Assembly: GCA_965249965.1 (NCBI GenBank)
Contig: OZ252262.1
Coordinates: 1,488,001 to 1,552,000 of the forward strand
Direction of reading: 5' to 3'
Length of the DNA stretch: 64,000 nt
Origin: HXMU1420-13 sp965249965
Lineage (GTDB): Bacteria > Bacteroidota > Rhodothermia > Balneolales > Balneolaceae
The position numbers and the translations under genes are program-made. The notes beneath the pieces are model-generated. The model did no database searches. It was not told where the DNA came from and was given only the letters and a program-made list of their open reading frames with translations. Of this stretch, positions 50,731-60,688 are shown piece after piece (within the stretch, counting starts at the first letter, position 1; each line of letters starts with the position of its first letter).

Positions 50731-52806
50731 TTAAGCCAATCCGTAAAAAGTTTGTTTTTCTTTAAAATACGGGGTGAATATTTTTTTTAGTTTAGAATTT
50801 TTAGTTAGCGCTAAGTTAAAATCTTCCTGAATAACCTGATGTGCCCAGTTTTTTGCCTGCTGCAATATCAACTGATCCTCCACAATATCAGCCACTTTAA
50901 AATCCGGTAAGCCACTTTGTTTAGTGCCAAGAAAATCCCCTGGACCTCTTAACTTCAAATCTGCCTCTGCAATTCTGAAGCCATCATTTGTTTCTTCCAT
51001 TGTTTTCAATCGATAAGCTCCGGCTTTACTTACTTTTATATCAGGGATTAAAATACAGTAACTTTGCCTGTTACCTCGCCCAATTCTTCCACGCAATTGA
51101 TGTAATTGAGATAAGCCAAAACGTTCTGCATGTTCAATTATCATGATGGAAGCATTAGGGACATCAACCCCAACCTCGATTACCGTTGTGGAAACCAGAA
51201 TTTGAATTTCATTATTTTTGAACCGGTGCATGATGGCTTCTTTCTCTTCGGATGGCATCTTACCATGCAATAATCCAGCTGAATGGGTGTTAAACCGTGC
51301 TTTGATTTTTTCAAAACCTGCAGTTGCGTCTTTTAGGTCTAATGCTTCTGATTCTTCAATTAGCGGATACACTATGTAAATTTGTCCGCCACCAGCAAGT
51401 TCCTGATCAACAAATCGGTAAATATCATCTCGTTGATTATCCCGACGAATTGCAGTTTCAATAGGTCTCCGACCTTTAGGCAATCCTTTAATAATAGAAA
51501 CATCTAAATCAGCGTAAACGGTCATAGCTAAAGAGCGCGGTATTGGGGTGGCACTCATCACCAATACATGCGGATGATTTCCTTTTGATAACAGTTGAGC
51601 TCGTTGCGCTACACCAAAACGATGTTGTTCATCAATAACAGCTAAACCAAGATTATAAAAGTTAACTTGATCTTGAAAAACCGCATGTGTTCCAACTACA
51701 ATATCGCATCCACCCCCCTCAATATCAGTAAGGATATCTCGTCGTAGTTTAGCTTTTTGGCCACCCACTAATAGGCGGATGTTTATATCCAGTGTTGAGA
51801 GATACTCCTGTAGAGTTTTAAAATGTTGTTCAGCAAGTATTTCTGTTGGTGCCGCAAAAACCGCTTGAAATCCGTTATCCTTGGCAAGCAACATTGCCCC
51901 GAGAGCAACTATGGTTTTACCAGCGCCAACATCACCCTGGATCAATCGATTCATTTGAATCCCTGATCGTACATCTTTTTTAATATCACCAAGTGCATCT
52001 ATTTGTCCATCAGTCAAATTAAACGGGAGTATTGTATTGAAGAAAGTTGATGTTGACGGATTTGATTTTGTAAAAACATGCCCGGCTTTCCTTTCTTCAA
52101 CAGTTTTTTTGATTTTTTCTATACTTAATTCAAATAGGAAAAGCTCTTCAAATTTAAATCGTGATAATGCACTTTTATGCTCTTGATGATTCGCGGGGAT
52201 ATGTATCCATTCAAGCGCTGTTTGTAAATCTGGAATATTCAAACTTTGGCAAATTTCTCTTGGAATAAAATCGTCACGCTTTTTTTCATTGAGTAGAATC
52301 TTTATCCATTTTTGAACGAGCGTACTTGTTATCCTCGATTTACTAAACTCCTTGTTTGCCGGATATATGGGGATAATTTTACTAAAGTCACTTAAATCGC
52401 CTTCATCAGAAATAGCACTAATTTCCGGGTGTGCAATGCTTAAATGTTTGCCATATCGTTTTACCTGACCAAAAAATGCGACTATATGTCCTGTTTTTAA
52501 GCTTTTCTTAAAATAAGAAGCCCCTCTGAACCAAACGCCTTTGATAACACCGCTTTCATCCGAGAGGGTTACTTCTAATCTTTTTTTTCGGCCAAACCCA
52601 ATCTCTTCTACTTTAGTAATCTGCCCTGATACAGTTACTTCCTCCCCGGATCCGGATAAATTTTTAATCTGTTGAATATTAGATCTGTCAATATATCTGC
52701 GCGGAAAAAAATAGAGCAAATCATTCGGGGAATGTATGCCCATGGAATGAAGCACTTCAAGCCTTTTAGTACTTAATTGGGGTAATCGAGTTATATTTGA
52801 TGACAT
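50731..52806 (-). CDS. recG: ATP-dependent DNA helicase RecG
   Basis: Remodels stalled replication forks and branch-migrates Holliday junctions. 691 residues. An N-terminal wedge/OB domain (SGSGEEVTVSGQITKVEEI) precedes the helicase core. Walker A is QGDVGAGKTIVALGAM, motif II is DEQH in VIDEQHRFGVAQRAQL, then MSATPIPRSLAMTVYADLDVS, VGVDVPNASIMIIEHAERFGLSQLHQLRGRIGRG, and the C-terminal RecG TRG-like region (RLKTMEETNDGFRIAEADLKLRGPGDFLGTKQSG). Divergent from the ribosomal operon across 184 bp. Confidence 0.95.
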   Translation of the reverse strand: MSSNITRLPQLSTKRLEVLHSMGIHSPNDLLYFFPRRYIDRSNIQQIKNLSGSGEEVTVSGQITKVEEIGFGRKKRLEVTLSDESGVIKGVWFRGASYFKKSLKTGHIVAFFGQVKRYGKHLSIAHPEISAISDEGDLSDFSKIIPIYPANKEFSKSRITSTLVQKWIKILLNEKKRDDFIPREICQSLNIPDLQTALEWIHIPANHQEHKSALSRFKFEELFLFELSIEKIKKTVEERKAGHVFTKSNPSTSTFFNTILPFNLTDGQIDALGDIKKDVRSGIQMNRLIQGDVGAGKTIVALGAMLLAKDNGFQAVFAAPTEILAEQHFKTLQEYLSTLDINIRLLVGGQKAKLRRDILTDIEGGGCDIVVGTHAVFQDQVNFYNLGLAVIDEQHRFGVAQRAQLLSKGNHPHVLVMSATPIPRSLAMTVYADLDVSIIKGLPKGRRPIETAIRRDNQRDDIYRFVDQELAGGGQIYIVYPLIEESEALDLKDATAGFEKIKARFNTHSAGLLHGKMPSEEKEAIMHRFKNNEIQILVSTTVIEVGVDVPNASIMIIEHAERFGLSQLHQLRGRIGRGNRQSYCILIPDIKVSKAGAYRLKTMEETNDGFRIAEADLKLRGPGDFLGTKQSGLPDFKVADIVEDQLILQQAKNWAHQVIQEDFNLALTKNSKLKKIFTPYFKEKQTFYGLA

Positions 52807-52990
52807 ATTGGTATATAACTTTATACTAATATTTAGTAAAAATTCACGCTCATTTTATGCAGATTTAACATACCGGGGGATAATTGTTTTGATTCAAGAA
52901 AATTTTAGATGATAGATATTGCAAGTCTGTATGTGTTATGTGTATTTTAGCCGGCTCTCGATTTGATGGCAATAACCAAACTATTGAACT

Positions 52991-53365
52991 GTGCCAACGA
53001 TACAACAACTTATTAGAAAAGGTAGAAAAAGCAAGGTACGTAAAACCACAGCTCCTGCAATGCAAAGTTGCCCGCAAAAGCGTGGTGTGTGTACTCGTGT
53101 TTATACAACTACTCCAAAAAAACCGAACTCAGCATTACGTAAAGTAGCTCGTGTTCGTTTAACAAACGGAATTGAAGTAACAGCGTACATTCCTGGTGAA
53201 GGTCATAACCTGCAAGAGCATAGTATTGTGCTCATTCGCGGTGGCCGAGTAAAAGATTTACCGGGTGTTCGTTATCACATTATACGTGGTACTCTTGACA
53301 CCGCTGGTGTAGAAGGGCGAACACAAAGCCGTAGTTTATACGGAACTAAACGTCCTAAAGGGTAA
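52991..53365 (+). CDS. rpsL: Ribosomal protein S12
   Basis: 124-residue decoding-centre protein. GTG start at 52991. TPKKPNSALRKVARVRL and GRVKDLPGVRYHIIRG match the wild-type, streptomycin-sensitive pattern, including the conserved lysines and the Asp that is methylthiolated in E. coli. CPQKRGVCTRVYT is the usual loop. First gene of the ribosomal operon. The 184-bp gap before it must carry the operon promoter; I see no confident -10/-35 there. Confidence 0.98.
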   Translation: MPTIQQLIRKGRKSKVRKTTAPAMQSCPQKRGVCTRVYTTTPKKPNSALRKVARVRLTNGIEVTAYIPGEGHNLQEHSIVLIRGGRVKDLPGVRYHIIRGTLDTAGVEGRTQSRSLYGTKRPKG

Positions 53366-53390
53366 CCCAAAAGCTTAAGAGTAATCGAGT

Positions 53391-53858
53391 ATGCGTAGAA
53401 GAAAAGCAGAAAAACGAGACGTACAGCCAGATCCAATTTTTGAGGATAAGCTTATTACTCGTTTTGTAAACAACCTGATGAAAGACGGCAAAAAAAATGT
53501 TGCTCGTAAAATTGTTTATCAGGCATTCGAACTAATTGAAGAAAGAACTGGCGAAACCGGACTTGAAGTATTCCGTGCAGCGCTTCAAAATTCTACACCA
53601 GTTGTGGAAGTAAAGTCTCGCCGAGTTGGTGGTGCTACTTATCAGGTGCCTGTTGAGGTGCGTCAAGAGCGTGGCACAGCATTAGGAATGCGATGGTTAC
53701 TTAGGGCTGCGCGTTCCCGAAACGACAAATCAATGTCATTACGATTATCTAGAGAATTGATAGACGCTTCTAAAAACGAAGGCGGTGCAGTTCGTAAGAA
53801 AGATGAGACACATCGAATGGCAGAGGCAAACAAAGCATTCGCACATTTTAGATTTTAA
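53391..53858 (+). CDS. rpsG: Ribosomal protein S7
   Basis: 155 residues, normal length. N-terminal MRRRKAEKRDVQPDPIF, then VARKIVYQAFELI and VEVKSRRVGGATYQVPVEVRQERG, which bind 16S rRNA and lie near the E site. C-terminal HRMAEANKAFAHFRF. Organises the head of the 30S subunit, and in E. coli represses its own operon. 25 bp after rpsL. Confidence 0.98.
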   Translation: MRRRKAEKRDVQPDPIFEDKLITRFVNNLMKDGKKNVARKIVYQAFELIEERTGETGLEVFRAALQNSTPVVEVKSRRVGGATYQVPVEVRQERGTALGMRWLLRAARSRNDKSMSLRLSRELIDASKNEGGAVRKKDETHRMAEANKAFAHFRF

Positions 53859-53875
53859 ACACTATTCATTAAGTA

Positions 53876-56017
53876 ATGTCTGAAGTAAACACAGCAACCG
53901 ATCCAAAAGTATTAGCGATGATGCGCAAAACGCGTAACATTGGGATTATGGCGCACATCGATGCCGGTAAAACTACTGTCACCGAGCGTATTTTGTTTTA
54001 TACAGGTAGAAGCCACCGTATTGGTGAGGTGCATGATGGTGCCGCCACTATGGACTGGATGGAGCAAGAGCAAGAGCGTGGTATCACAATTACCTCTGCT
54101 GCTACTCACTGTATTTGGAAAAATCATCGCATAAATATTATTGATACTCCTGGTCACGTTGACTTTACAGTTGAAGTTGAGCGTTCATTGCGTGTGCTTG
54201 ACGGTGCCGTTTTCGTGCTTTGTTCAGTAGGCGCAGTTCAGCCGCAGTCTGAAACAGTTTGGCGTCAAGCAACGAAGTACAAAGTGCCATGTATGGCATT
54301 TATTAATAAGATGGATCGAACTGGTGCAGACTTCTTTAATGTAGTTGGCCAGTTAGATAGTAAGCTCAATGCCAACCCTATTCCTATCCAAATCCCAATC
54401 GGAAGTGAAGAAAATTTCAAGGGCGTTGTTGATTTGATTACAATGGAAGCCATTGTATGGGATGAAGAGTCTCTTGGTGCTAAGTACGAAGTGATTGATA
54501 TTCCAGAAGACATGGTTGAAGATGTTCAGAATTACCGTGTTCAAATGCTGGAAGCCATAGCTGACCATGATGAGTCGTTAATGGAAAAGTACTTGATGGA
54601 AGAAGAAATTACTCAAGACGAAATTGTTGCGGCTATACGTAAAGCAACCATCGCAAAAGATATTACTCCGGTAATGGCGGGAACAGCTCTAAAAAACAAA
54701 GGTGTTCAAGCTATGTTGGATAGAGTTCTTGATTTTATGCCAAGTCCATTAGATGTAGATGCTGTATCAGGTATCGATCCGAAGACTGAAACGGAAGTTA
54801 CCCGCGACGCAGACCCAAGTGCACCTTTTTCAGCATTGGCATTTAAGATTATGACAGATCCATATGTTGGAAAGTTGACGTTCACCAGAATTTATTCCGG
54901 TAAGCTTAACAAAGGCTCATATGTATTAAATAGCTCAACAGGAAAGAAAGAGCGTATTGGTCGATTACTAGAGATGCACGCTAATGATAAAAAAGATCTT
55001 GAGTCAGCTCAGGCTGGTGATATTGTTGCTGTTGTAGGGGTAAAAACAGTGCACACTGGTGATACATTCTGTGATTTAGATAACCCAGTTATTCTTGAGC
55101 AAATCACTTTTCCAGAGCCTGTTATTAAATTAGCTGTTGAGCCAAAGACGAAGGCAGATTCAGAAAAACTTTCTACTGGTCTTCAAAAGCTTGCTGAAGA
55201 AGATCCTACTTTTAAAGTAAGTACCGACGAAGAAACTGGGCAAACTACAATTGCTGGTATGGGTGAACTTCACCTTGAGATTATTGTAGATCGCCTAAAA
55301 CGTGAATTTAAAGTTGAAGCAAACGTTGGTGCGCCTCAAGTTTCTTACCGTGAAACAATTTCCGGTAACGTTACTCACCGTGAGACATACAAAAAGCAAA
55401 CTGGTGGACGCGGTAAATTCGCCGATATCCAGTTCGAAATTGCTCCAATGAGTTACTTCGATAATTACGATGGTAAACAAGATCGAATTAGCAGAAGTGA
55501 AGGCTTCATGTTTATTAACGAGATTGTTGGTGGTAATATCCCGCGTGAATTTATCCCTTCAGTTGAAAAGGGCTTCAAAGCTGCACTTGGAAATGGTATT
55601 CAAGCGAATTATTCAGTTGAAAATGTTGGTGTTCGCTTATTTGATGGTTCTTACCATGATGTTGATTCTGATCAATTGAGTTTCGAATTAGCTGCTAAGG
55701 CAGGATTTAGATCGTCTGCTAAAAAAGCTAAGCCAGTGATGCTTGAACCGGTTATGAAAGTTGAGGTTACAACCCCGGAAGAATACATGGGTGATGTAAT
55801 TGGTGATCTTAACTCTCGCCGAGGTATCATTCAAAGTATGGATACCGATCCAAATGGTTCAGTTGTGAAAGCAAATGTGCCTTTAAGTGAAATGTTTGGC
55901 TACTCTACTGACTTACGCTCCCTTACGCAAGGGCGCGCAGTGTACTCTATGGAGTTTGAAAAGTACACTCAAGTACCTGACAAAATTGCTCAGGAAATCA
56001 TTGAAAGCCAATCATAA
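53876..56017 (+). CDS. fusA: Elongation factor G
   Basis: 713-residue translocase GTPase. G1 AHIDAGKTTVTERIL, G2 RGITITSAATHCIW, G3 DTPGHVDFTVEVERSL, G4 NKMDRTGADF. Domain IV has GRGKFADIQFEIAP and MVEVTTPEEYMGDVIGDLNSRRG-like KVEVTTPEEYMGDVIGDLNSRRG. The usual domains are all present. Codon use is AT-rich, like the flanking ribosomal genes, in contrast to tuf. 17 bp after rpsG. Confidence 0.97.
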   Translation: MSEVNTATDPKVLAMMRKTRNIGIMAHIDAGKTTVTERILFYTGRSHRIGEVHDGAATMDWMEQEQERGITITSAATHCIWKNHRINIIDTPGHVDFTVEVERSLRVLDGAVFVLCSVGAVQPQSETVWRQATKYKVPCMAFINKMDRTGADFFNVVGQLDSKLNANPIPIQIPIGSEENFKGVVDLITMEAIVWDEESLGAKYEVIDIPEDMVEDVQNYRVQMLEAIADHDESLMEKYLMEEEITQDEIVAAIRKATIAKDITPVMAGTALKNKGVQAMLDRVLDFMPSPLDVDAVSGIDPKTETEVTRDADPSAPFSALAFKIMTDPYVGKLTFTRIYSGKLNKGSYVLNSSTGKKERIGRLLEMHANDKKDLESAQAGDIVAVVGVKTVHTGDTFCDLDNPVILEQITFPEPVIKLAVEPKTKADSEKLSTGLQKLAEEDPTFKVSTDEETGQTTIAGMGELHLEIIVDRLKREFKVEANVGAPQVSYRETISGNVTHRETYKKQTGGRGKFADIQFEIAPMSYFDNYDGKQDRISRSEGFMFINEIVGGNIPREFIPSVEKGFKAALGNGIQANYSVENVGVRLFDGSYHDVDSDQLSFELAAKAGFRSSAKKAKPVMLEPVMKVEVTTPEEYMGDVIGDLNSRRGIIQSMDTDPNGSVVKANVPLSEMFGYSTDLRSLTQGRAVYSMEFEKYTQVPDKIAQEIIESQS

Positions 56018-56051
56018 CAAGAAATTTTAAACGATAAATACATTTTAAACA

Positions 56052-57239
56052 ATGGCAAAAGAGACCTTTCAACGCACCAAGCCCCACGTGAATGTGGGAA
56101 CCATTGGTCACGTAGATCACGGAAAGACTACTTTAACAGCAGCGATTACCACCGTTATGGCGAAGACCTGGGGTGGAGAAGCTCAAGCGTTTGATCAGAT
56201 TGACAACGCCCCGGAAGAGCGCGAGCGTGGAATTACCATCGCTACGGCGCACGTAGAGTATGAGTCAGAGACTCGCCACTACGCGCACGTAGATTGTCCT
56301 GGTCACGCCGATTATGTGAAGAACATGGTAACGGGAGCCGCGCAAATGGATGGCGCGATTGTAGTAGTAGCCGCCACGGATGGTCCTATGCCGCAAACGC
56401 GCGAGCATATCCTGCTTGCTCGTCAGGTTGGAGTACCTCAGATTGTGGTATTTATGAATAAGGTAGACCTGGTAGACGACGAGGAGTTGCTAGAGTTGGT
56501 AGAACTGGAAGTGCGCGAGTTGTTGTCGATGTATGAGTTTGATGGCGACAATATTCCTGTGGTTCAAGGTTCTGCTCTTGGCGCTCTGAACGGGGAAGCG
56601 CAGTGGGAAGAGAAAATAGTTGAGCTGATCGCCGCTGTGGATGAGACGATCCCAACGCCAGAGCGTGATGTAGACAAGCCGTTCCTAATGCCGGTGGAGG
56701 ATGTATTCTCTATCACGGGTCGTGGAACTGTGGCTACAGGTCGTATCGAGCGTGGTGTGATCAAGATCAATGAGGAAGTGGAGATTGTAGGGATCATCGA
56801 AAAGCCAATGAAGAGTGTGGTAACAGGCATTGAGATGTTTCGCCGGTTGCTTGATCAAGGCGAGGCGGGTGATAACGCGGGTATTTTGCTGCGTGGTATT
56901 GCCAAAGAAGACATCCAGCGAGGGATGGTACTGTGTAAGCCGGGCTCGATTACTCCACATAAGAAATTTGAGTGCGAAGTGTACGTGCTGAGCAAAGACG
57001 AAGGCGGGCGACACACCCCGTTCTTCAAAGGCTACCGCCCGCAGTTCTATTTCCGTACCACGGATGTGACGGGAGCCTGTGAGCTACCAAGTGGAGTGGA
57101 GATGGTAATGCCAGGGGACAACGTGAAGTTGGATGTGGAACTCATTCAGCCGGTAGCGATGGAAGAAGGGCTACGATTTGCGATCCGCGAGGGTGGACGT
57201 ACCGTAGGTGCTGGCGTGGTAACTAAAATCTTAGATTAA
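56052..57239 (+). CDS. tuf: Elongation factor Tu
   Basis: 395-residue carrier of aminoacyl-tRNA. G1 GHVDHGKTTL, G2 RGITIATAHVEY, G3 DCPGHADYVKNM, G4 NKVDLVDD, and the C-terminal GRTVGAGVVTKILD. The gene is clearly GC-richer than its neighbours; for instance, the 60 bases at 56281-56340 are 55% G+C, while 55561-55620 in fusA are 38%. Very high expression or gene conversion with a second tuf copy could cause this. Only one copy is in the window. Confidence 0.98.
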   Translation: MAKETFQRTKPHVNVGTIGHVDHGKTTLTAAITTVMAKTWGGEAQAFDQIDNAPEERERGITIATAHVEYESETRHYAHVDCPGHADYVKNMVTGAAQMDGAIVVVAATDGPMPQTREHILLARQVGVPQIVVFMNKVDLVDDEELLELVELEVRELLSMYEFDGDNIPVVQGSALGALNGEAQWEEKIVELIAAVDETIPTPERDVDKPFLMPVEDVFSITGRGTVATGRIERGVIKINEEVEIVGIIEKPMKSVVTGIEMFRRLLDQGEAGDNAGILLRGIAKEDIQRGMVLCKPGSITPHKKFECEVYVLSKDEGGRHTPFFKGYRPQFYFRTTDVTGACELPSGVEMVMPGDNVKLDVELIQPVAMEEGLRFAIREGGRTVGAGVVTKILD

Positions 57240-57252
57240 GGAGTTCTGATCC

Positions 57253-57564
57253 GTGGCAACACAACAAAAAATCAGAATTAAGCTGAAATCATACGATCAT
57301 AATTTGATCGACAAATCAGCTGAGAAAATAATTCAGACTGTAAAGTCAACAGGAGCAGTAGTATCGGGTCCGATTCCACTGCCTACAAGAAAAAGTATAA
57401 TTACTGTAAATAAATCAGTGTTCGTTGATAAAAAATCACGCGAACAATTTGAATATCGAGCACACAAACGTTTGATAGATATTCTTTCTACTGGTTCACA
57501 AACAGTTGATGCATTAATGAAGCTTGAGTTACCCTCTGGCGTCGACGTAGAAATTAAAGTTTAA
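57253..57564 (+). CDS. rpsJ: Ribosomal protein S10
   Basis: 103 residues; GTG start at 57253, eight bases after AAGGAG (57238-57243), a strong Shine-Dalgarno. IRIKLKSYDHNLIDKSAEKI and SGPIPLPTRKSIITVNKS are the conserved cores. S10 also partners NusB in antitermination. It follows tuf by 13 bp with no terminator, so the str and S10 blocks are joined. Confidence 0.98.
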   Translation: MATQQKIRIKLKSYDHNLIDKSAEKIIQTVKSTGAVVSGPIPLPTRKSIITVNKSVFVDKKSREQFEYRAHKRLIDILSTGSQTVDALMKLELPSGVDVEIKV

Positions 57565-57584
57565 CGAATTAGATCAAGAACACA

Positions 57585-58223
57585 ATGCGTGGATTGGTTG
57601 GAAAAAAAGTTGGAATGACAAGCGTCTTTGACGAAATAGGTCGCAGTATACCTGTAACCGTTGTTGAAGTACCAGCCGCTGTTATTACCTCCATCAAAAC
57701 AGAAGAAAAAGACGGTTATAACGCTGTTCAGTTTGCTAGTTTTGATAAAAAGGAAAAAAATGTATCGAAGTCGGTTAAAGGCCACTTCGCAAAAGCCGGA
57801 GCTGATTCTAAAGCAATGGTTCGTGAATTCAGAGATTTTATACCAGAAGGTCTCGGCCTTGGCGATGAAGTGAACATTGCAGATGTATTTGAAATCGGCG
57901 ATATCGTTGATGTAGCAGGTACTTCCAAAGGTCGCGGATTTGCCGGTGTAATTAAGCGCCATAATTTTAGTGGTGTTGGTGATGAAACTCACGGTCAGCA
58001 TAACAGATTAAGAGCACCTGGTTCTATTGGTGGTGCTTCAGATCCTGCGCGTGTTTTCAAAGGAATGAGAATGGCGGGACAGTACGGAAATACTCGAGTG
58101 AAGGTTAAAAACCTTTCTGTTGCCAAAATCCTCCCTGAATCTAATTTGATTCTACTTACTGGAAGTGTTCCGGGTCCCAAAGGCGGATACGTGGAAATCC
58201 TCAACAAAAGCAATGAGGGATAA
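57585..58223 (+). CDS. rplC: Ribosomal protein L3
   Basis: 212 residues. N-terminus MRGLVGKKVGMTSVFDE, then the rRNA-binding GFAGVIKRHNFSGVGDETHGQHNRLRAPGSIGGASD (broken here as GFAGVIKRHNF and HGQHNRLRAPGSIG) and MAGQYGNTRVKVKNL near the peptidyl-transferase centre. Early 50S assembly protein. The usual S10-L3-L4-L23 order is kept. Confidence 0.97.
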   Translation: MRGLVGKKVGMTSVFDEIGRSIPVTVVEVPAAVITSIKTEEKDGYNAVQFASFDKKEKNVSKSVKGHFAKAGADSKAMVREFRDFIPEGLGLGDEVNIADVFEIGDIVDVAGTSKGRGFAGVIKRHNFSGVGDETHGQHNRLRAPGSIGGASDPARVFKGMRMAGQYGNTRVKVKNLSVAKILPESNLILLTGSVPGPKGGYVEILNKSNEG

Positions 58224-58227
58224 TTAA

Positions 58228-58878
58228 ATGAAATTAGATATTTACAATATCGATGGTTCTAAGAGTAAAGATGTTGCTGAATTAAGCGATGCGATTTTTG
58301 CAATTGAACCTAATGAAGTTGCTCTTTACGAAGACGTTCGACGTCATCTGGCAAATAAGCGTCAAGGCACTGCAAAGACGAAAGAAAGATCAGAAATTAC
58401 TGGTAGCACCAAAAAGCTTTATCGACAGAAAGGAACCGGTAATGCACGACGTGGTAATATCAAATCACCTTTATTAAGAAAAGGTGGAACCGTATTCGGA
58501 CCAAAGCCAAGAGACTACAGTTTTAAATTAAACAAGAAAGTAGTTCAACTAGCTCGTAAATCTGCTTTGTCTGTAAAAGCATCTGAAGAAGCAATTAAAG
58601 TGGTTACTGACTTTACCTTTGATGTTCCAAAAACAAGACAAGTAGCCGATATGCTTGATGCATTAGAGGTTTCTGGTAAAAAAGTACTAATACTCACTGC
58701 TAACACAGATCACTCTGTTGTAAAATCAGCGAGTAATATTCCAGGTATCTCTGTTGTTGAGGCTAATAAGCCTAATACATATCAGTTATTACATGCAGAT
58801 TTACTTCTAATTCAAAAGAGTGCTGTAGAAATTTTAGAAAATTCAGTTTCTCCTAATGTAGAGGAGGTTGAAGCATGA
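58228..58878 (+). CDS. rplD: Ribosomal protein L4
   Basis: 216 residues. The extended loop RQGTAKTKERSEITGSTKK and KGTGNARRGNIKSPLLRKGG lines the exit tunnel, where macrolide resistance mutations occur in other species; no obvious change is visible by eye. In E. coli L4 represses the S10 operon. Start 4 bp after rplC; the end overlaps rplW by 4 bp. Confidence 0.97.
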   Translation: MKLDIYNIDGSKSKDVAELSDAIFAIEPNEVALYEDVRRHLANKRQGTAKTKERSEITGSTKKLYRQKGTGNARRGNIKSPLLRKGGTVFGPKPRDYSFKLNKKVVQLARKSALSVKASEEAIKVVTDFTFDVPKTRQVADMLDALEVSGKKVLILTANTDHSVVKSASNIPGISVVEANKPNTYQLLHADLLLIQKSAVEILENSVSPNVEEVEA

Positions 58879-59165
58879 GTATTTTAATAAGACCACTAAT
58901 TACAGAAAAGTTAAGTCGTCTTCAGGAACAAGAAGGTAAGATTACTTTCGAGGTGACGAAAACTGCTACTAAACCAGAAATTAAAAGTGCTATTGAAGAG
59001 CATTATCCTGGTGTGAAAGTTGCAAAAGTTAATACGCTAATTATGCCATCGAAGCCAAAAGGTAGATATACCCGAAGCGGGTTTCAGGCTGGTCGTACCA
59101 GTACATGGAAAAAGGCAATCATAACTTTGAAAGAAGGCGAAATCGATTTCTTCAGCGAAATTTAG
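58875..59165 (+). CDS. rplW: Ribosomal protein L23
   Basis: 96 residues. LIRPLITEKLSRLQEQEGKI and the C-terminal KPKGRYTRSGFQAGRTSTWKKAIITL identify it. L23 sits at the tunnel exit and docks trigger factor and SRP. The start overlaps the rplD stop (ATGA). Confidence 0.96.
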   Translation: MSILIRPLITEKLSRLQEQEGKITFEVTKTATKPEIKSAIEEHYPGVKVAKVNTLIMPSKPKGRYTRSGFQAGRTSTWKKAIITLKEGEIDFFSEI

Positions 59166-59174
59166 GATAGATAA

Positions 59175-60005
<831 letters not shown>

Positions 60006-60016
60006 GTATATAAAGT

Positions 60017-60286
60017 ATGCCACGCTCATTAAAAAAAGGCCCATTTATACATTACAAGCTTCAGCGCAAAATTGATACTGCTAACGAAAGTGGTAGCAAA
60101 AAAGTGATCAAAACTTGGTCGCGAAGCTCATTGATTACTCCGGATTTTATCGGATTAACCATCGCTGTACACAACGGAAAACAGTTTATCCCTGTGTTCA
60201 TTACTGAAAACATGGTAGGACATAAGCTTGGTGAGTTTTCACCGACTAGAACATTCCGTGGCCACCCAATGAAAAAAGGAAAATAA
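60017..60286 (+). CDS. rpsS: Ribosomal protein S19
   Basis: 89 residues. MPRSLKKGPFIHYKLQRKI, KVIKTWSRSSLITPDFIG and the C-terminal LGEFSPTRTFRGH are typical. Lies in the 30S head next to S13 and contacts the A-site tRNA. 11 bp after rplB. Confidence 0.98.
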   Translation: MPRSLKKGPFIHYKLQRKIDTANESGSKKVIKTWSRSSLITPDFIGLTIAVHNGKQFIPVFITENMVGHKLGEFSPTRTFRGHPMKKGK

Positions 60287-60298
60287 GGTAGAGTAAGT

Positions 60299-60676
60299 AT
60301 GGATACTCCAGTATTTGAGGCACGCGCCGTACAAAGACATTTAAGAAGAGCACCGCGTAAAGTTCGCTTAGTCGCTGATGCAGTACGGGGCTCTAATGTG
60401 AGTAAAGCTTTAAAACGCTTAGAATTCACAAATAAAGGATCTGCAGGTGATGTTGCGAAAGTAATTAAGTCTGCTGCAGCCAATTTAAGAGATAAGTTTC
60501 AAGACGAAAGATTCGATAATGATGATCTCATCATAAAAACAATCTTTGTAGATGAAGGAGTAACTCTTAAAAGAATACAGCCGGCTCCACAAGGTCGAGC
60601 ACACAGAATTAATAAACGTTCATGCCACATTACAGTAGTTGTGGCAAAGCGTGAAGAAGAATTAGTAAACGAATAA
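60299..60676 (+). CDS. rplV: Ribosomal protein L22
   Basis: 125 residues. RHLRRAPRKVRLVADAVRG and AAANLRDKF, then the tunnel-lining hairpin DEGVTLKRIQPAPQGRAHRINKR (macrolide-sensitivity region, no visible change). C-terminal HITVVVAKREEEL. Normal length. Confidence 0.97.
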   Translation: MDTPVFEARAVQRHLRRAPRKVRLVADAVRGSNVSKALKRLEFTNKGSAGDVAKVIKSAAANLRDKFQDERFDNDDLIIKTIFVDEGVTLKRIQPAPQGRAHRINKRSCHITVVVAKREEELVNE

Positions 60677-60688
60677 GCGAGGCATACC

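Noticed and set aside
52938..53147. 69-codon open frame before rpsL
   Set aside because: It runs through rpsL in another frame and has no family features.
57561..58001. 146-codon open frame on the minus strand
   Set aside because: Antisense to rplC, a secure gene. Similar antisense frames in rpsS/rplV (60061-60483) were dropped for the same reason.
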